NCBI RefSeq assembly: GCF_040549045.1
Contig: NZ_JBEWTB010000002.1
Location: 4,204,501-4,268,500, forward strand
Source of the DNA: Endozoicomonas sp. NE40
GTDB lineage: Bacteria > Pseudomonadota > Gammaproteobacteria > Pseudomonadales > Endozoicomonadaceae
DNA: 64,000 nucleotides
Direction of reading: 5' to 3'
Positions 25,947 through 35,299 of this stretch are shown here, piece by piece. Under the pieces are notes generated by a model. That model did not search any database, was not told the DNA's origin, and saw nothing but the letters and a program-made list of their open reading frames with translations. How positions within the stretch are numbered: position 1 is the stretch's first letter; every line of letters starts with the position of its first letter. The position numbers and the translations under genes are program-made.

Positions 25947-28853
25947 TTAAAGTGCTTTAATCGCTTCCATCTGTTCTTCCAGCTTGGATCGGGCATCAAG
26001 GGCGTCAGCCAGTTTGGCTTTCTCCTTCTCGACCACGGCAGCCGGTGCTTTGCCGATAAACTTCTCGTTATTCAGCTTACCTTCAAAGCGGGCGACTTCT
26101 TTAGCCAGCTTGTCAATTTCCTTGCTCAGGCGGGCAATTTCAGCGTCCTTGTCAATCAGGCCAGCCATGGGAACCAGCACTTCCATGGAGCCAACCAGGG
26201 CAGTCGTGGACATAGGTGCTGCTTCACCATCAGCCAAAAGACGAACGTCGTCCAGTTTGGCCATTGCCTGCAGGAAGGTGCGATTCTCTTCCAGACGACT
26301 TTCGTCGTCAGCAGAGGTGTTACGCAGGATCACGTTCAGCGGCTTGCTTGGGCCAATGTTCAGTTCAGCACGGATGTTGCGGATACCGACAATAAAGTCT
26401 TTCAGCCACTCAATGTCCTGCTCGGCTTTTTCGTCGATCTTGCTCTCGTCACACTCAGGGTAAGACTTCAGCATCAGGGTATCGCCTTCAACGCCCGCTT
26501 CTGCCTTGATGTTCTGCCAGATTTCTTCGGTGATAAATGGCATAAACGGATGGGCAAGACGCATCAGGGTTTCCAGAACACGTACAAGCGTACGACGAGT
26601 GCCTCTTTTTCTGGCTTCTGGTGCTTGTTCGTCCCACAGAACCGGTTTAGACAGCTCCAGATACCATGCACAGTACTCATTCCAGATGAAGTCATACAGA
26701 TTCTGGGAAGCGTGATCCAGACGGAAGTCTGCCAGGTTCTTTTCGATCTGGGTTTCCAGACGTTGCAGTCTGGAGATGATCCAGCGGTCAGCCAGGGTCA
26801 GCTCAATGTCTCCACCGGTCGCTTCCGACGTCCTGTCTCCCGCGACACTGGTACTTCCCTGTACGGCTTTCTGACCACAGTCTTCACCCTTCGTGTTCAT
26901 CTGCACGTAGCTGGCAGCGTTCCAGATCTTGTTACAGAAATTGCGGTAGCCTTCCAGGCGCTTCATATCCCAGTTGATATCACGGCCGGTGGATGCCAGC
27001 GAGTACAGGGTGTAACGCAGGGCATCGGTGCCGTGGGCGGAGATGCCGTCTTCGAAGGTTTTGCGGGTGCGCTTTTCAATCTTTTTCGCCAGCTGTGGCT
27101 GCATCATATTGCCGCAGCGTTTTTCAACCAGGCTTTCCAGATCAATACCGTCGATCATATCCAGCGGGTCCAGAACATTACCCTTGGACTTGGACATTTT
27201 GTCGCCGTTCTCGTCGCGGATCAGGCCAGTTACATAAACGTGCCTGAACGGAATGTGCGGGTTGCCGTCTTCGTCTTTCATAAAGTGCATGGTCATCATG
27301 ATCATGCGCGCTACCCAGAAGAAGATAATGTCAAAACCTGTCACCAGTACATCGGTCGGGTGGAAGGTTTTCAGGCGGTCGGTCATTTCCGGCCAGCCCA
27401 GGGTGCCAAAGGTCCAAAGGGCAGAGGAGAACCAGGTATCGAGAACGTCGTTGTCCTGCTTCAGCTCGATGTCAGCAGCGATATTGTGCTTCTGGCGAAC
27501 TTCTTCCTCGTTGCGGCCTACAAATACGTTACCTTCGTTGTCGTACCAGGCTGGAATGCGGTGACCCCACCACAGCTGGCGGGAAACACACCAGTCCTGA
27601 ATGTCACGCATCCAGGCGAAGTACATGTTTTCGTACTGTTTTGGTACAAACTGGATACGTCCGTCTTCTACGGCTTCAATGGCAGGTTCTGCCAGAGGTG
27701 CGGCGCGCACGAACCACTGGTCGGTCAGCATTGGTTCGATGACCACGCCGGAACGGTCGCCGTAAGGTACCATCAGGTCGTGATCCTTGATCTCTTCCAG
27801 CAGACCGAGGTCGTCCATATCGGCAACAATGGCTTTACGGGCAGCAAAACGCTCCATGCCGTGATATTTTTCAGGAATGAATGTATTGATGCTGTCGCTT
27901 GCGGTGCCGTCGGTATTGAAGGTTTCTGCCGCGTCGCGGATGTCACCGTTCAGGGTCATGATGTTGATCATGGGCAGGTTGCAGCGCTTGCCGACTTCGT
28001 TATCGTTGAAGTCATGGGCCGGAGTGATTTTTACACAGCCGGTGCCTTTTTCCATGTCAGCGTGTTCGTCGGCAACGATGGGGATGCGACGGTTCACCAA
28101 TGGCAGCAGGATATCTTTGCCAATCAGCGCCTTGTAGCGTTCGTCTGCCGGGTTAACGGCGACACCGGTATCGCCCAGCATGGTTTCCGGGCGGGTGGTG
28201 GCAACAACAATATGGTCTTTGCCTTCTGAGGTTTTCTCACCATCGGCCAGCGGGTAACGCAGGTGCCACATGTGGCCTTTAACGTCTTTGTTTTCCACTT
28301 CCAGATCGGAAATGGCGGTGTGCAGTTTCGGGTCCCAGTTGACCAGACGCTTGCCACGGTACAGGAGATCATCTTCGTACAAACGTACAAAAACTTCCTG
28401 AACCGCTTTATAGAAGCCCGGGTCCATGGTGAAGCGTTCGTTGTCCCAGTCTACGGACGCACCCAGACGACGCAGCTGGCGGGTAATGGTGCCGCCGGAT
28501 TCTTCTTTCCATTCCCAGACTTTGTCCATAAAGGCTTCACGGCCGTAGTCGTGGCGGGTTTTACCTTCTTCAGCCTGGATTTTTCGCTCAACAACCATTT
28601 GCGTGGCAATACCTGCGTGGTCTGTACCCACCTGCCACAAGGTGTTACTGCCTTTCATGCGCTGATAACGAGTCAGGGCATCCATGATGGAGTCCTGGAA
28701 CGCATGCCCCATGTGGAGGCTACCGGTCACGTTCGGCGGGGGGATCATGATGGTGTAAGGGTTGCCTTCACCGGAGGGAGCGAAATAACCTTTTTCCTCC
28801 CAGGTTTGATACCAGGTGCGCTCGATAGCGTGCGGATTGAACGTTTTTTCCAT
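25947..28853 (-). CDS. valS: Valyl-tRNA synthetase
   Basis: 968 residues from the ATG at 28853, giving MEKTFNPHAIERTWYQ; the upstream open stretch to 28898 is not conserved. Class I synthetase: HMGH at residues 47-50 (HIGH motif) within PPPNVTGSLHMGHAF, KMSKS near residue 550, editing domain between them, and a C-terminal tRNA-binding coiled coil (DAEIARLSKEIDKLAKEV). A low-complexity Ser/Thr-rich insertion (QGSTSVAGDRTSEATGG) lies after the catalytic core. Confidence 0.97.
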   Translation of the reverse strand: MEKTFNPHAIERTWYQTWEEKGYFAPSGEGNPYTIMIPPPNVTGSLHMGHAFQDSIMDALTRYQRMKGSNTLWQVGTDHAGIATQMVVERKIQAEEGKTRHDYGREAFMDKVWEWKEESGGTITRQLRRLGASVDWDNERFTMDPGFYKAVQEVFVRLYEDDLLYRGKRLVNWDPKLHTAISDLEVENKDVKGHMWHLRYPLADGEKTSEGKDHIVVATTRPETMLGDTGVAVNPADERYKALIGKDILLPLVNRRIPIVADEHADMEKGTGCVKITPAHDFNDNEVGKRCNLPMINIMTLNGDIRDAAETFNTDGTASDSINTFIPEKYHGMERFAARKAIVADMDDLGLLEEIKDHDLMVPYGDRSGVVIEPMLTDQWFVRAAPLAEPAIEAVEDGRIQFVPKQYENMYFAWMRDIQDWCVSRQLWWGHRIPAWYDNEGNVFVGRNEEEVRQKHNIAADIELKQDNDVLDTWFSSALWTFGTLGWPEMTDRLKTFHPTDVLVTGFDIIFFWVARMIMMTMHFMKDEDGNPHIPFRHVYVTGLIRDENGDKMSKSKGNVLDPLDMIDGIDLESLVEKRCGNMMQPQLAKKIEKRTRKTFEDGISAHGTDALRYTLYSLASTGRDINWDMKRLEGYRNFCNKIWNAASYVQMNTKGEDCGQKAVQGSTSVAGDRTSEATGGDIELTLADRWIISRLQRLETQIEKNLADFRLDHASQNLYDFIWNEYCAWYLELSKPVLWDEQAPEARKRGTRRTLVRVLETLMRLAHPFMPFITEEIWQNIKAEAGVEGDTLMLKSYPECDESKIDEKAEQDIEWLKDFIVGIRNIRAELNIGPSKPLNVILRNTSADDESRLEENRTFLQAMAKLDDVRLLADGEAAPMSTTALVGSMEVLVPMAGLIDKDAEIARLSKEIDKLAKEVARFEGKLNNEKFIGKAPAAVVEKEKAKLADALDARSKLEEQMEAIKAL

Positions 28854-28949
28854 AACTACAGGATTCTTGCGGGTAGGGTAATAAGATAAACAGCGCATTA
28901 TACATGCAAATGGTTGAGGTCTGTAAGGGTGTATTTCTGAGGCTGGCCG

Positions 28950-29927
28950 TCACATTGACTGATAGCCTGCAGAGGAAGGTTTTTTAAGGATATAAAGCTT
29001 AAGAGAGTTGGTTTTGTTGAGCTTTATTTTGGCAAGGTTTTGTTTGCTGTCACGTCTTATGATGTTCGGATTATCGTGGTTTGAAGGGTTTTGGACAAAA
29101 TGTGAGACCATGAAAAAACGGTCATTCTGCTCAGCGACAAATAGATAATGATGATCACCTGAGGTCAGGTATATAACGCTACGGGTATCTAGCAACCCCC
29201 TGATCTGACGACAGATATTGCTAGGATCATTGATGTTCACGTGATCCAGTTCATAGCCAACAGACAACAGGATTGCATTTAGTGTGTTTTCATAGTCTTG
29301 TTCAGTGTCTGGTATTTCTGAAAATAAATCGAAAAAGGACATAAACGCATCATTTAAAAGGGTCAATATTGAGTTGTATGCCTGGCTGGTACTACTGATC
29401 TGCAAGTTTGACAGTCCAGCGATAATACCGAGAATGTCAGAGGATTGAGGGCTTTCGTTAACGCGTTGTGAAGAGGTTGCCTGCATTGAATGTCCTGCTC
29501 CTGTGAAGGCTGGTTGTTTAGGACGGTTTTTTCTATTTACGCAGCGTCCGTAAAGGCCTGAAGGTTCGTTTGTAGCAGGAGTGCCGTCAGTATTGAGAGC
29601 GATCAGGTCTGTGTCCACGGAGCCGGCGCACGAAGCCGTATTTATTGTCCCGGTTGTCATTCCGGAAGGGTTTTGAGTGGCATTCTGGCAAGGTGGTCTT
29701 TTACGGTCTGAATCGTACGATGACTCGTCTTCGCTGTCTGAACCATCCAGAGGCGGTGCTTCAAAGGAGCTTGGGTGATGTGTGTAGCTCAACCTTTGAG
29801 GATCCGGGCTGGAGTAACTCCTGAAACAGTCACATTGGTCCGTCTCTTTCTTGCATTTCTCACAGAGAGAGGCATAGGAAAAAAGCGAGATACAGCAAGC
29901 CGTAATAAAAATTATTGTCAGTCGCAT
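28950..29927 (-). CDS. Secreted protein of unknown function
   Basis: 325 residues; not recognised. A clear signal peptide (MRLTIIFITACCISLFSYAS, cleavage near 20) leads into a Cys-rich segment (CEKCKKETDQCDC), an acidic Ser-rich low-complexity region (about 55-75), then a folded-looking C-terminal half (about 165-325) containing SGDHHYLFVAEQNDRFFMV. It lies between valS and the sialidase-like gene, where most relatives have only the short holC-valS linker gene. Candidate exported host-interaction protein by inference only. Confidence 0.7.
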   Translation of the reverse strand: MRLTIIFITACCISLFSYASLCEKCKKETDQCDCFRSYSSPDPQRLSYTHHPSSFEAPPLDGSDSEDESSYDSDRKRPPCQNATQNPSGMTTGTINTASCAGSVDTDLIALNTDGTPATNEPSGLYGRCVNRKNRPKQPAFTGAGHSMQATSSQRVNESPQSSDILGIIAGLSNLQISSTSQAYNSILTLLNDAFMSFFDLFSEIPDTEQDYENTLNAILLSVGYELDHVNINDPSNICRQIRGLLDTRSVIYLTSGDHHYLFVAEQNDRFFMVSHFVQNPSNHDNPNIIRRDSKQNLAKIKLNKTNSLKLYILKKPSSAGYQSM

Positions 29928-30125
29928 ATCTGCAATCGCCTCACAAAAACGGCAGTCTGGCTATGCACCTGCGGGTTGAGATTCCAGTTCTGTTTTATTG
30001 GCATTCTTTTATAGGCACTGCTTAACGGTGAGTTAGCCTCCTTCGAATCTGAACGAAAACTGGAGGCAGTGTTATTATTAAGCGTGCAGTCAAGTAGGTA
30101 ACTTCAAAGACGTCAACTTTTTTAT

Positions 30126-31187
30126 ATGCGTAAAAGTCAGCGAATAAAACAAATCGACCAGTGCCTGTTGTTCAGCCCGGAGCAGGTGGCTTTTGGAAAC
30201 TGTCATGCTTCGACACTGGTTATATTGCCTGACGGGAGCAAACTGGTTGCTTTTTTTGCAGGCAGTGGGGAGGGGAGCAGTGATACCACCATCTGGCTGG
30301 TACGGCAGCGGTCAGGTGTTTGGTGCAAGCCAGAACTGATTGTAAACAGACCGGGCGAACCCTGCTGGAATCCGGTGTTGCATTTTCACGACGGTGTTAT
30401 CTGGTTGTTCTACAAGGTAGGGGCGGATCCACAGTGCTGGGTGACAGAAGTCATGCAGTCATTCGACCAGGGAAATAGCTGGTCTGCAGGGCAGCCGTTA
30501 ATCTCTGGTACTAAAGCACCACGAGGTCCGGTAAAGAATAAAATACTGTGCCTGAATAATGGTGACTGGCTGGCTCCGAACTCTGTTGAGGCTGGTTGTC
30601 GCTGGGATGCCGGGGTTGATCGTTCTCAGGATCAGGGGGTTACATGGTCAGAAAGCGTTGTCCCGTTTACTCATCGACTTTCTGAAACTCATTTGCCTGA
30701 ATGGGAGGGGCTGGTGGCGGGTGTTCTGTGGGAAAATGACACCAGCGCGTCGCTTCAGTGGGATGGGGTTATTCAACCTTCTTTATGGGAGTCGCAGCCC
30801 GGATGTGTCCACATGCTGATGAGAAGTACCCGGGATGTTCTTTTCCGAAGTGATTCAGCGGACGCTGGCCGCCAGTGGTGTGAGGCTTACCCAACGTCAC
30901 TTCCCAACAACAACAGTGGTATTGATCTGGTGAAAGCTGGTGATACCCTTGTACTCGCCTATAACCCGGTGTCCGGTAACTGGGGGATTCGAACGCCTCT
31001 TTCTGTTACCTTATCGCAGGACAATGGCGAGGCCTGGTCTTCACCCTTTCATCTGGAAGTAGCCGCAGGCGAGTACTCGTATCCTGCTGTTGTTTATCAG
31101 GGTGGGTTGTTGCACATCAGCTATACATGGAACCGATGTTCTGTTGCCTACCGGTGTTTACAGCTGGTGGCTGAAGATCAAACCTGA
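30126..31187 (+). CDS. Sialidase-like BNR-repeat protein
   Basis: 353 residues. Four Asp-box (S-x-D-x-G-x-x-W) motifs are visible: SFDQGNSW, SQDQGVTW, SADAGRQW and SQDNGEAW. NPVLHFHDGVIWLFYKVG and APRGPVKNK are typical of the bacterial predicted-neuraminidase group (COG4692 type). A six-bladed beta-propeller is expected. No signal peptide is evident, so it would be cytoplasmic or exported by another route. It may remove sialic acid or another sugar from glycans. Activity is not proven by the motifs. Confidence 0.8.
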   Translation: MRKSQRIKQIDQCLLFSPEQVAFGNCHASTLVILPDGSKLVAFFAGSGEGSSDTTIWLVRQRSGVWCKPELIVNRPGEPCWNPVLHFHDGVIWLFYKVGADPQCWVTEVMQSFDQGNSWSAGQPLISGTKAPRGPVKNKILCLNNGDWLAPNSVEAGCRWDAGVDRSQDQGVTWSESVVPFTHRLSETHLPEWEGLVAGVLWENDTSASLQWDGVIQPSLWESQPGCVHMLMRSTRDVLFRSDSADAGRQWCEAYPTSLPNNNSGIDLVKAGDTLVLAYNPVSGNWGIRTPLSVTLSQDNGEAWSSPFHLEVAAGEYSYPAVVYQGGLLHISYTWNRCSVAYRCLQLVAEDQT

Positions 31188-31229
31188 TCCGGAGCGGTAG
31201 GCTTCCAGCTCGTACTCATGTCGGTGAAT

Positions 31230-31628
31230 CTATGGCTCCCACGGCGAAGTGGGAGGTTCAGACACAGGCTGGATTTCATCAAGCAGTTGTTCAAGATGAC
31301 TGTTCAGCTCTTTACTCAGGCGGCTTTCAATACGAACCAACTCTTCATCAATCAGATTGCGAATCAGGCGACGGCCTTCAGTGCGGAGCTTATGGCGCAG
31401 TTCGGTGGTGCTGTCGTCATTGTTATCGTTACTGTTAATGTTGCCGGGGTCACCCAGGTTAATCACGGCTACGGTTTGTCGCCCTGACTCTGCCGGTGTT
31501 TGTCCGTCAATCACATCGGTCAGCAGAGGGATGTTCTCGCTGGCTTTTTCAAATGCGCTGTTTTTATCCAGCAAAACTTTGAGGCGTTCCAGTTCGTTTA
31601 ACAGGTCGCTGGTTTTTTCAGTATTCAA
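31230..31628 (-). CDS. Conserved small coiled-coil protein between holC and valS
   Basis: 132 residues, helical and charged, starting MNTEKTSDLLNELERLKVLLD, with a short disordered Asn/Asp stretch (SNDNNDD) in the middle. The start overlaps the holC stop as ATGA, so it is co-translated with holC. Pseudomonads carry a similar small gene here. Function unknown; an association with the polymerase chi subunit is inferred from position only. Confidence 0.75.
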   Translation of the reverse strand: MNTEKTSDLLNELERLKVLLDKNSAFEKASENIPLLTDVIDGQTPAESGRQTVAVINLGDPGNINSNDNNDDSTTELRHKLRTEGRRLIRNLIDEELVRIESRLSKELNSHLEQLLDEIQPVSEPPTSPWEP

Positions 31629-32077
31629 TGCTGACCTCCTGCAGCAATATCGTGCAGTTCAGGTTTAATACCGTCGTTTTTGTAATCACGAAATTTCTGT
31701 CTCAGGGCTTCTACAGGTCCCGGGCTCTTATCAACAATTTCGCAGGTACGGTGGAAATTTTTATAAAAATCAGGAATACCTGATGAGAGGTTGATCAGCA
31801 GAGCGCCCTCAATGTTGCCAGGGTCAGTATGTCCGAGAGTGATGGGGGCATTGCTCTCACCGTTTTTTATTTCAGAGTGAGTGATTTCATGGGGCAGAAA
31901 GCGCTCTTCCCGCCACTCCCATAGCAGGCGATCCATGGTTTCACACTGAATGGCATTGTCTGTATGAATGTGTACAGGCATGCCGGAACGCCACGCCTTG
32001 TCGGTCAGGCGACAGGCGAAGTCTCGTACAGCCCTGGTAGACTGTTGTTGCAGCAGGTAGAAGGTAACTCGAGGCAT
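31625..32077 (-). CDS. holC: DNA polymerase III chi subunit
   Basis: 150 residues with the HolC fold signature: RVTFYLL at the N-terminus, RLTDKAWRSGMPVHIHTDN, and LLWEWREERFLPHE. Chi links the clamp loader to single-strand binding protein. It follows pepA in the usual order, but a terminator separates the two here, so it should have its own promoter in 32078-32280. The C-terminus (residues beyond about 130) is longer than usual. Confidence 0.92.
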   Translation of the reverse strand: MPRVTFYLLQQQSTRAVRDFACRLTDKAWRSGMPVHIHTDNAIQCETMDRLLWEWREERFLPHEITHSEIKNGESNAPITLGHTDPGNIEGALLINLSSGIPDFYKNFHRTCEIVDKSPGPVEALRQKFRDYKNDGIKPELHDIAAGGQH

Positions 32078-32280
32078 CGCCAGAGTGTAATCGGAAACGG
32101 GCAGGGAGGAAAGGTTGAAAGTATTCGGGCTTCCGGTATTGCTGCGATCAGGCTGAGTTGTTGTGGCAAGTTTGCCGCTGGCTCAGGTGACGGGAACCTT
32201 TGGCTGGGATGGTTTCTTTATTACCCTAAGTACCTGCGCATTGCTGATGCTGGTTGTTCTTTTGCCATTTCTTCGGTCAG

Positions 32281-32314
32281 AAAAAAAACTGTGCCTGAGT
32301 TACCCCGGGCACAG
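32281..32314 (-). terminator. Intrinsic terminator after pepA
   Basis: On the minus strand CTGTGCC/GGCACAG (32308-32314 with 32289-32295) is followed by eight T (32288-32281), 21 bases after the pepA stop codon. Confidence 0.8.
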
Positions 32315-32334
32315 ATATGGCTATTAGTAAGCCG

Positions 32335-33816
32335 TTATAGCTGATTCAGCAGATACTGAGCCAGCATCGGCACTGGCCGGCCACTGGCACCTTTGTCCTT
32401 GCCGGAAGACCAGGCAGTACCGGCAATATCCAGATGCGCCCAGGGATAGGCTTCTGTGAAGCGGGCCAGGAAGCAGGCAGCGGTGATAGTACCGCCGGGG
32501 CGACCACCAATATTCGCCATATCGGCAAAGTTGCTGTCCAGCTGGGCGTCGTACTCATCACCCATTGGCAGTTGCCAGGCTTTGTCGGCAGCGTCGTTTG
32601 AGGCGGTCAGAAGTTGCTCTGCCAGTTCATCGTTGTTGCTGAGCATACCTGTGGTGTGATGTCCCAGGGCTATCACGCAGGCACCAGTCAGGGTGGCTAC
32701 ATCGACAACGGCTTTGGGCTTGTATCGCTCTGCATAGGTGAGAGCGTCGCACAGTACCAGACGACCTTCTGCATCAGTATTAAGAATTTCGATGGTTTTG
32801 CCGGACATGGAGGTAACAATATCGCCAGGACGGGACGCAGTGCTGCTGGGCATATTTTCCGCAGCGGCAATCATGCCCACAATGTTCAGGGGCAGCTCTA
32901 ATTGCACGATGGTGTTCATCACACCCAGTATGCTGGCAGCACCACACATATCGAACTTCATTTCGTCCATGGCGGCGCCGGGTTTCAGGGAGATGCCTCC
33001 GGTGTCAAACGTGATGCCTTTACCCAGCAGTACAATGGGTTTGTCGCCTTTCTTGCCGCCTTTGTAATCCATCAGGATCAGTTTGGATTCCTGGGCGGAA
33101 CCGTTACCGACCGACAGCAGGGAGTTCATGCCGAGCTTTTTCATGTCGGTTTCGCCCAGGACTTTGGTCGTTAACCGGGTGTTGCCTTTTGCCAGCTCTT
33201 TGGCCTGATCCGCCAGGAAAGTTGGGTGGCAAACGTTGCCGGGCAGGTTGCCCAAGGTGCGGGCAACATTACGACCTGAGGCGATGGCTTTGCCCTGTTC
33301 AACCGCGTCTTTGGCGGGTTTGCTGCCTTTGCGGTCAGTGAGGATCGTGACTTTTTTCAGTGCAGCAGCCGGGGCAGGCTTACTCTTGAACTCATCGAAA
33401 CGGTAAAATCCGTATTCAATGGCTTCAACCAGCTGGCGGACTTTCCAGAAGTGATCCCGGTCAGCCACCTCGATATCGTCTACACAGATCATTGCGTCTT
33501 TAATGGTGCCGGATTTCAGCTGTGCTGTGATGGCCTTGGCCACTTTCAGAAAGTCTTTTTCCTTGATGGCAGACTTGCCTTCGCCCGTGGCAACCAGTAG
33601 CAATTGTTCACAGGCAGCCTCGGGAACGACGGGCAGCAGAACCGTTTTACCGGCTTTATACGTCAGGTCTCCCCGTTTCAACACAGAGGAGAGCAAGCCG
33701 TTACTGACCTTGTCGATCGCTGAAGCAGAAGGCGATAAACCCGATTGATCGGTCGTAATGACCAGTAGCCCGGTTTTCTGTTTGGCCACTGCGCCGCTTT
33801 TTACAACAAATTCCAT
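32335..33816 (-). CDS. pepA: Leucyl aminopeptidase (M17)
   Basis: 493 residues. The C-terminal catalytic domain carries GKGITFDTGGISLKPGAAMDEMK (metal-binding Lys and Asp residues) and the family signature NTDAEGRLVL. It removes N-terminal residues from peptides as a Mn/Zn hexamer, and in E. coli also binds DNA at cer/carAB. Divergent from lptF across 376 bp, the usual arrangement. Confidence 0.97.
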   Translation of the reverse strand: MEFVVKSGAVAKQKTGLLVITTDQSGLSPSASAIDKVSNGLLSSVLKRGDLTYKAGKTVLLPVVPEAACEQLLLVATGEGKSAIKEKDFLKVAKAITAQLKSGTIKDAMICVDDIEVADRDHFWKVRQLVEAIEYGFYRFDEFKSKPAPAAALKKVTILTDRKGSKPAKDAVEQGKAIASGRNVARTLGNLPGNVCHPTFLADQAKELAKGNTRLTTKVLGETDMKKLGMNSLLSVGNGSAQESKLILMDYKGGKKGDKPIVLLGKGITFDTGGISLKPGAAMDEMKFDMCGAASILGVMNTIVQLELPLNIVGMIAAAENMPSSTASRPGDIVTSMSGKTIEILNTDAEGRLVLCDALTYAERYKPKAVVDVATLTGACVIALGHHTTGMLSNNDELAEQLLTASNDAADKAWQLPMGDEYDAQLDSNFADMANIGGRPGGTITAACFLARFTEAYPWAHLDIAGTAWSSGKDKGASGRPVPMLAQYLLNQL

Positions 33817-34192
33817 GAACGCTCCTGTTGGACGTAGATCCTGTCATGTTCGCTTCTGTTAACACTGAGCCTGACGGGCGATATCAGTATTTTATGCAGT
33901 CACATCTACACACTCAGGCTGTATTGATAGATAATGACCTGATGGAGTATTTGACCAGAGCACAGTTCGGATGTGAAATTTTTCAGTCGTCTGTCTTGAG
34001 TCCGGCAGACGGCTGAGCCCCGAACTGTTGAATAACTGCTCCGGAATGTAGTTTAAATGGTTACTGTTGTTTTGACGAACGCTTGTTTCGGAAAAAGTGC
34101 TTTGGAAAAGCGCTTCGGAAAAGCACTCATCAGAATGCTCGTCGAAAACAGTAACAGACCCTTATCAGCTATCGGAACTGTGAAAACCGATC
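33817..34192. other. Divergent pepA/lptF intergenic region
   Basis: 376 bp holding the start regions of both genes. Near 34087-34126 three imperfect copies of a GGAAAAG-GC-CTT unit occur in a row. A 62-codon open frame at 33828-34016 has no ribosome site or recognisable product. No clear promoter or operator was identified. Confidence 0.5.
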
Positions 34193-35299
34193 ATGCCTTC
34201 GATTATATTTCGATATTTGGCCAGAGAGATGCTGCAGGTCATGCTGGCAGTCACTGGCGTTGTTTTGCTCATTATCATGAGTGGGCGTTTTGTAAATTAT
34301 CTGGCACAGGCCGCCAGCGGCTCTCTGAATGCCGACTTTCTGTTTGCGATCATGGGCTACCGGTTGCCCGAATTTCTGGTGATGATCATTCCACTGGGTT
34401 TATTTCTAGGCATTATATTGGCTTATGGTCGTTTATATGTAGAAAGTGAAATGACGATCCTGGGAGCGACCGGCATGAGCCAGGGTCAGCTGTTGCGCAT
34501 GACCATGGTTCCGGCCCTGGGCGTGATGGTGGTGGTGGCTGTACTGAGCCTGTTTGTTGCCCCGAAAGGTATTCAGCAGGTAGAAATGCTGTTGACCAAA
34601 CAGGACGCCATGACCGAGTTCGACACTCTGGCCCCCGGTCGTTTTCAACTGTTGGAAGGTGGTAACCGGGTGACGTATACAGAAGCCCTGAGCAGTGACC
34701 GCCAACAGATGCAGAAGGTGTTTATTGCCAGTCGTACTGACGACATCAGCAGTCCGGCCATGTCGCTGGTTCTGGCAGACAGTGGTCGTATATCAACCGT
34801 AGAAGAGCAGGGGCAGCGTTACCTGATCCTTAATGACGGTTTCCGTTATGATATGACCCCCGGTATGGGGAATGTTCGCATCATTGAATATGAAACCTAC
34901 GGTTTGCGCATGGAAGAACGCACCATTAATGATGAAATCAGTCGTGAACAGGCACTGCCCACAGGCGAGCTGATGAAATCGGATGATACTCGCCTGATTG
35001 CTGAACTGCAGTGGCGCCTGTCTCTGCCCCTGCTGGTACCGATTATTGTTTTGCTGGCTGTGCCTTTGTCCCGGGTGAATCCTCGTCAGGGGCGATTTGT
35101 GAAATTACTCCCGGGTGTACTCTTGTATCTGTTTTATCTGGCACTGCTGATGTTTGCCCGCAGTGCGGTAGATGATCAGCGTATACCGGCGACGATAGGC
35201 GTCTGGTGGGTGCATGCAATCTATCTGGCCATTGGCCTGTTTATGGTGTCGCAGGAGGCGTTGCAATTGAAGCTGGGACGGAGTAATGCCAATGCGTAA
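34193..35299 (+). CDS. lptF: LPS export permease LptF
   Basis: 368 residues. Three N-terminal and three C-terminal membrane helices flank a periplasmic jellyroll domain, the LptF/YjgP layout; starts MPSIIFRYLAREML. With LptG and two LptB subunits it forms the ABC transporter that extracts lipopolysaccharide from the inner membrane. Overlaps lptG by a few bases. Confidence 0.95.
   Translation: MPSIIFRYLAREMLQVMLAVTGVVLLIIMSGRFVNYLAQAASGSLNADFLFAIMGYRLPEFLVMIIPLGLFLGIILAYGRLYVESEMTILGATGMSQGQLLRMTMVPALGVMVVVAVLSLFVAPKGIQQVEMLLTKQDAMTEFDTLAPGRFQLLEGGNRVTYTEALSSDRQQMQKVFIASRTDDISSPAMSLVLADSGRISTVEEQGQRYLILNDGFRYDMTPGMGNVRIIEYETYGLRMEERTINDEISREQALPTGELMKSDDTRLIAELQWRLSLPLLVPIIVLLAVPLSRVNPRQGRFVKLLPGVLLYLFYLALLMFARSAVDDQRIPATIGVWWVHAIYLAIGLFMVSQEALQLKLGRSNANA

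Noticed and set aside
26550..28229. 559-codon open frame antisense to valS
   Set aside because: Fully inside valS, which is intact; mirror of its codon use.
33828..34016. 62-codon ORF between pepA and lptF
   Set aside because: No ribosome site and no family; the gap is a divergent promoter region.
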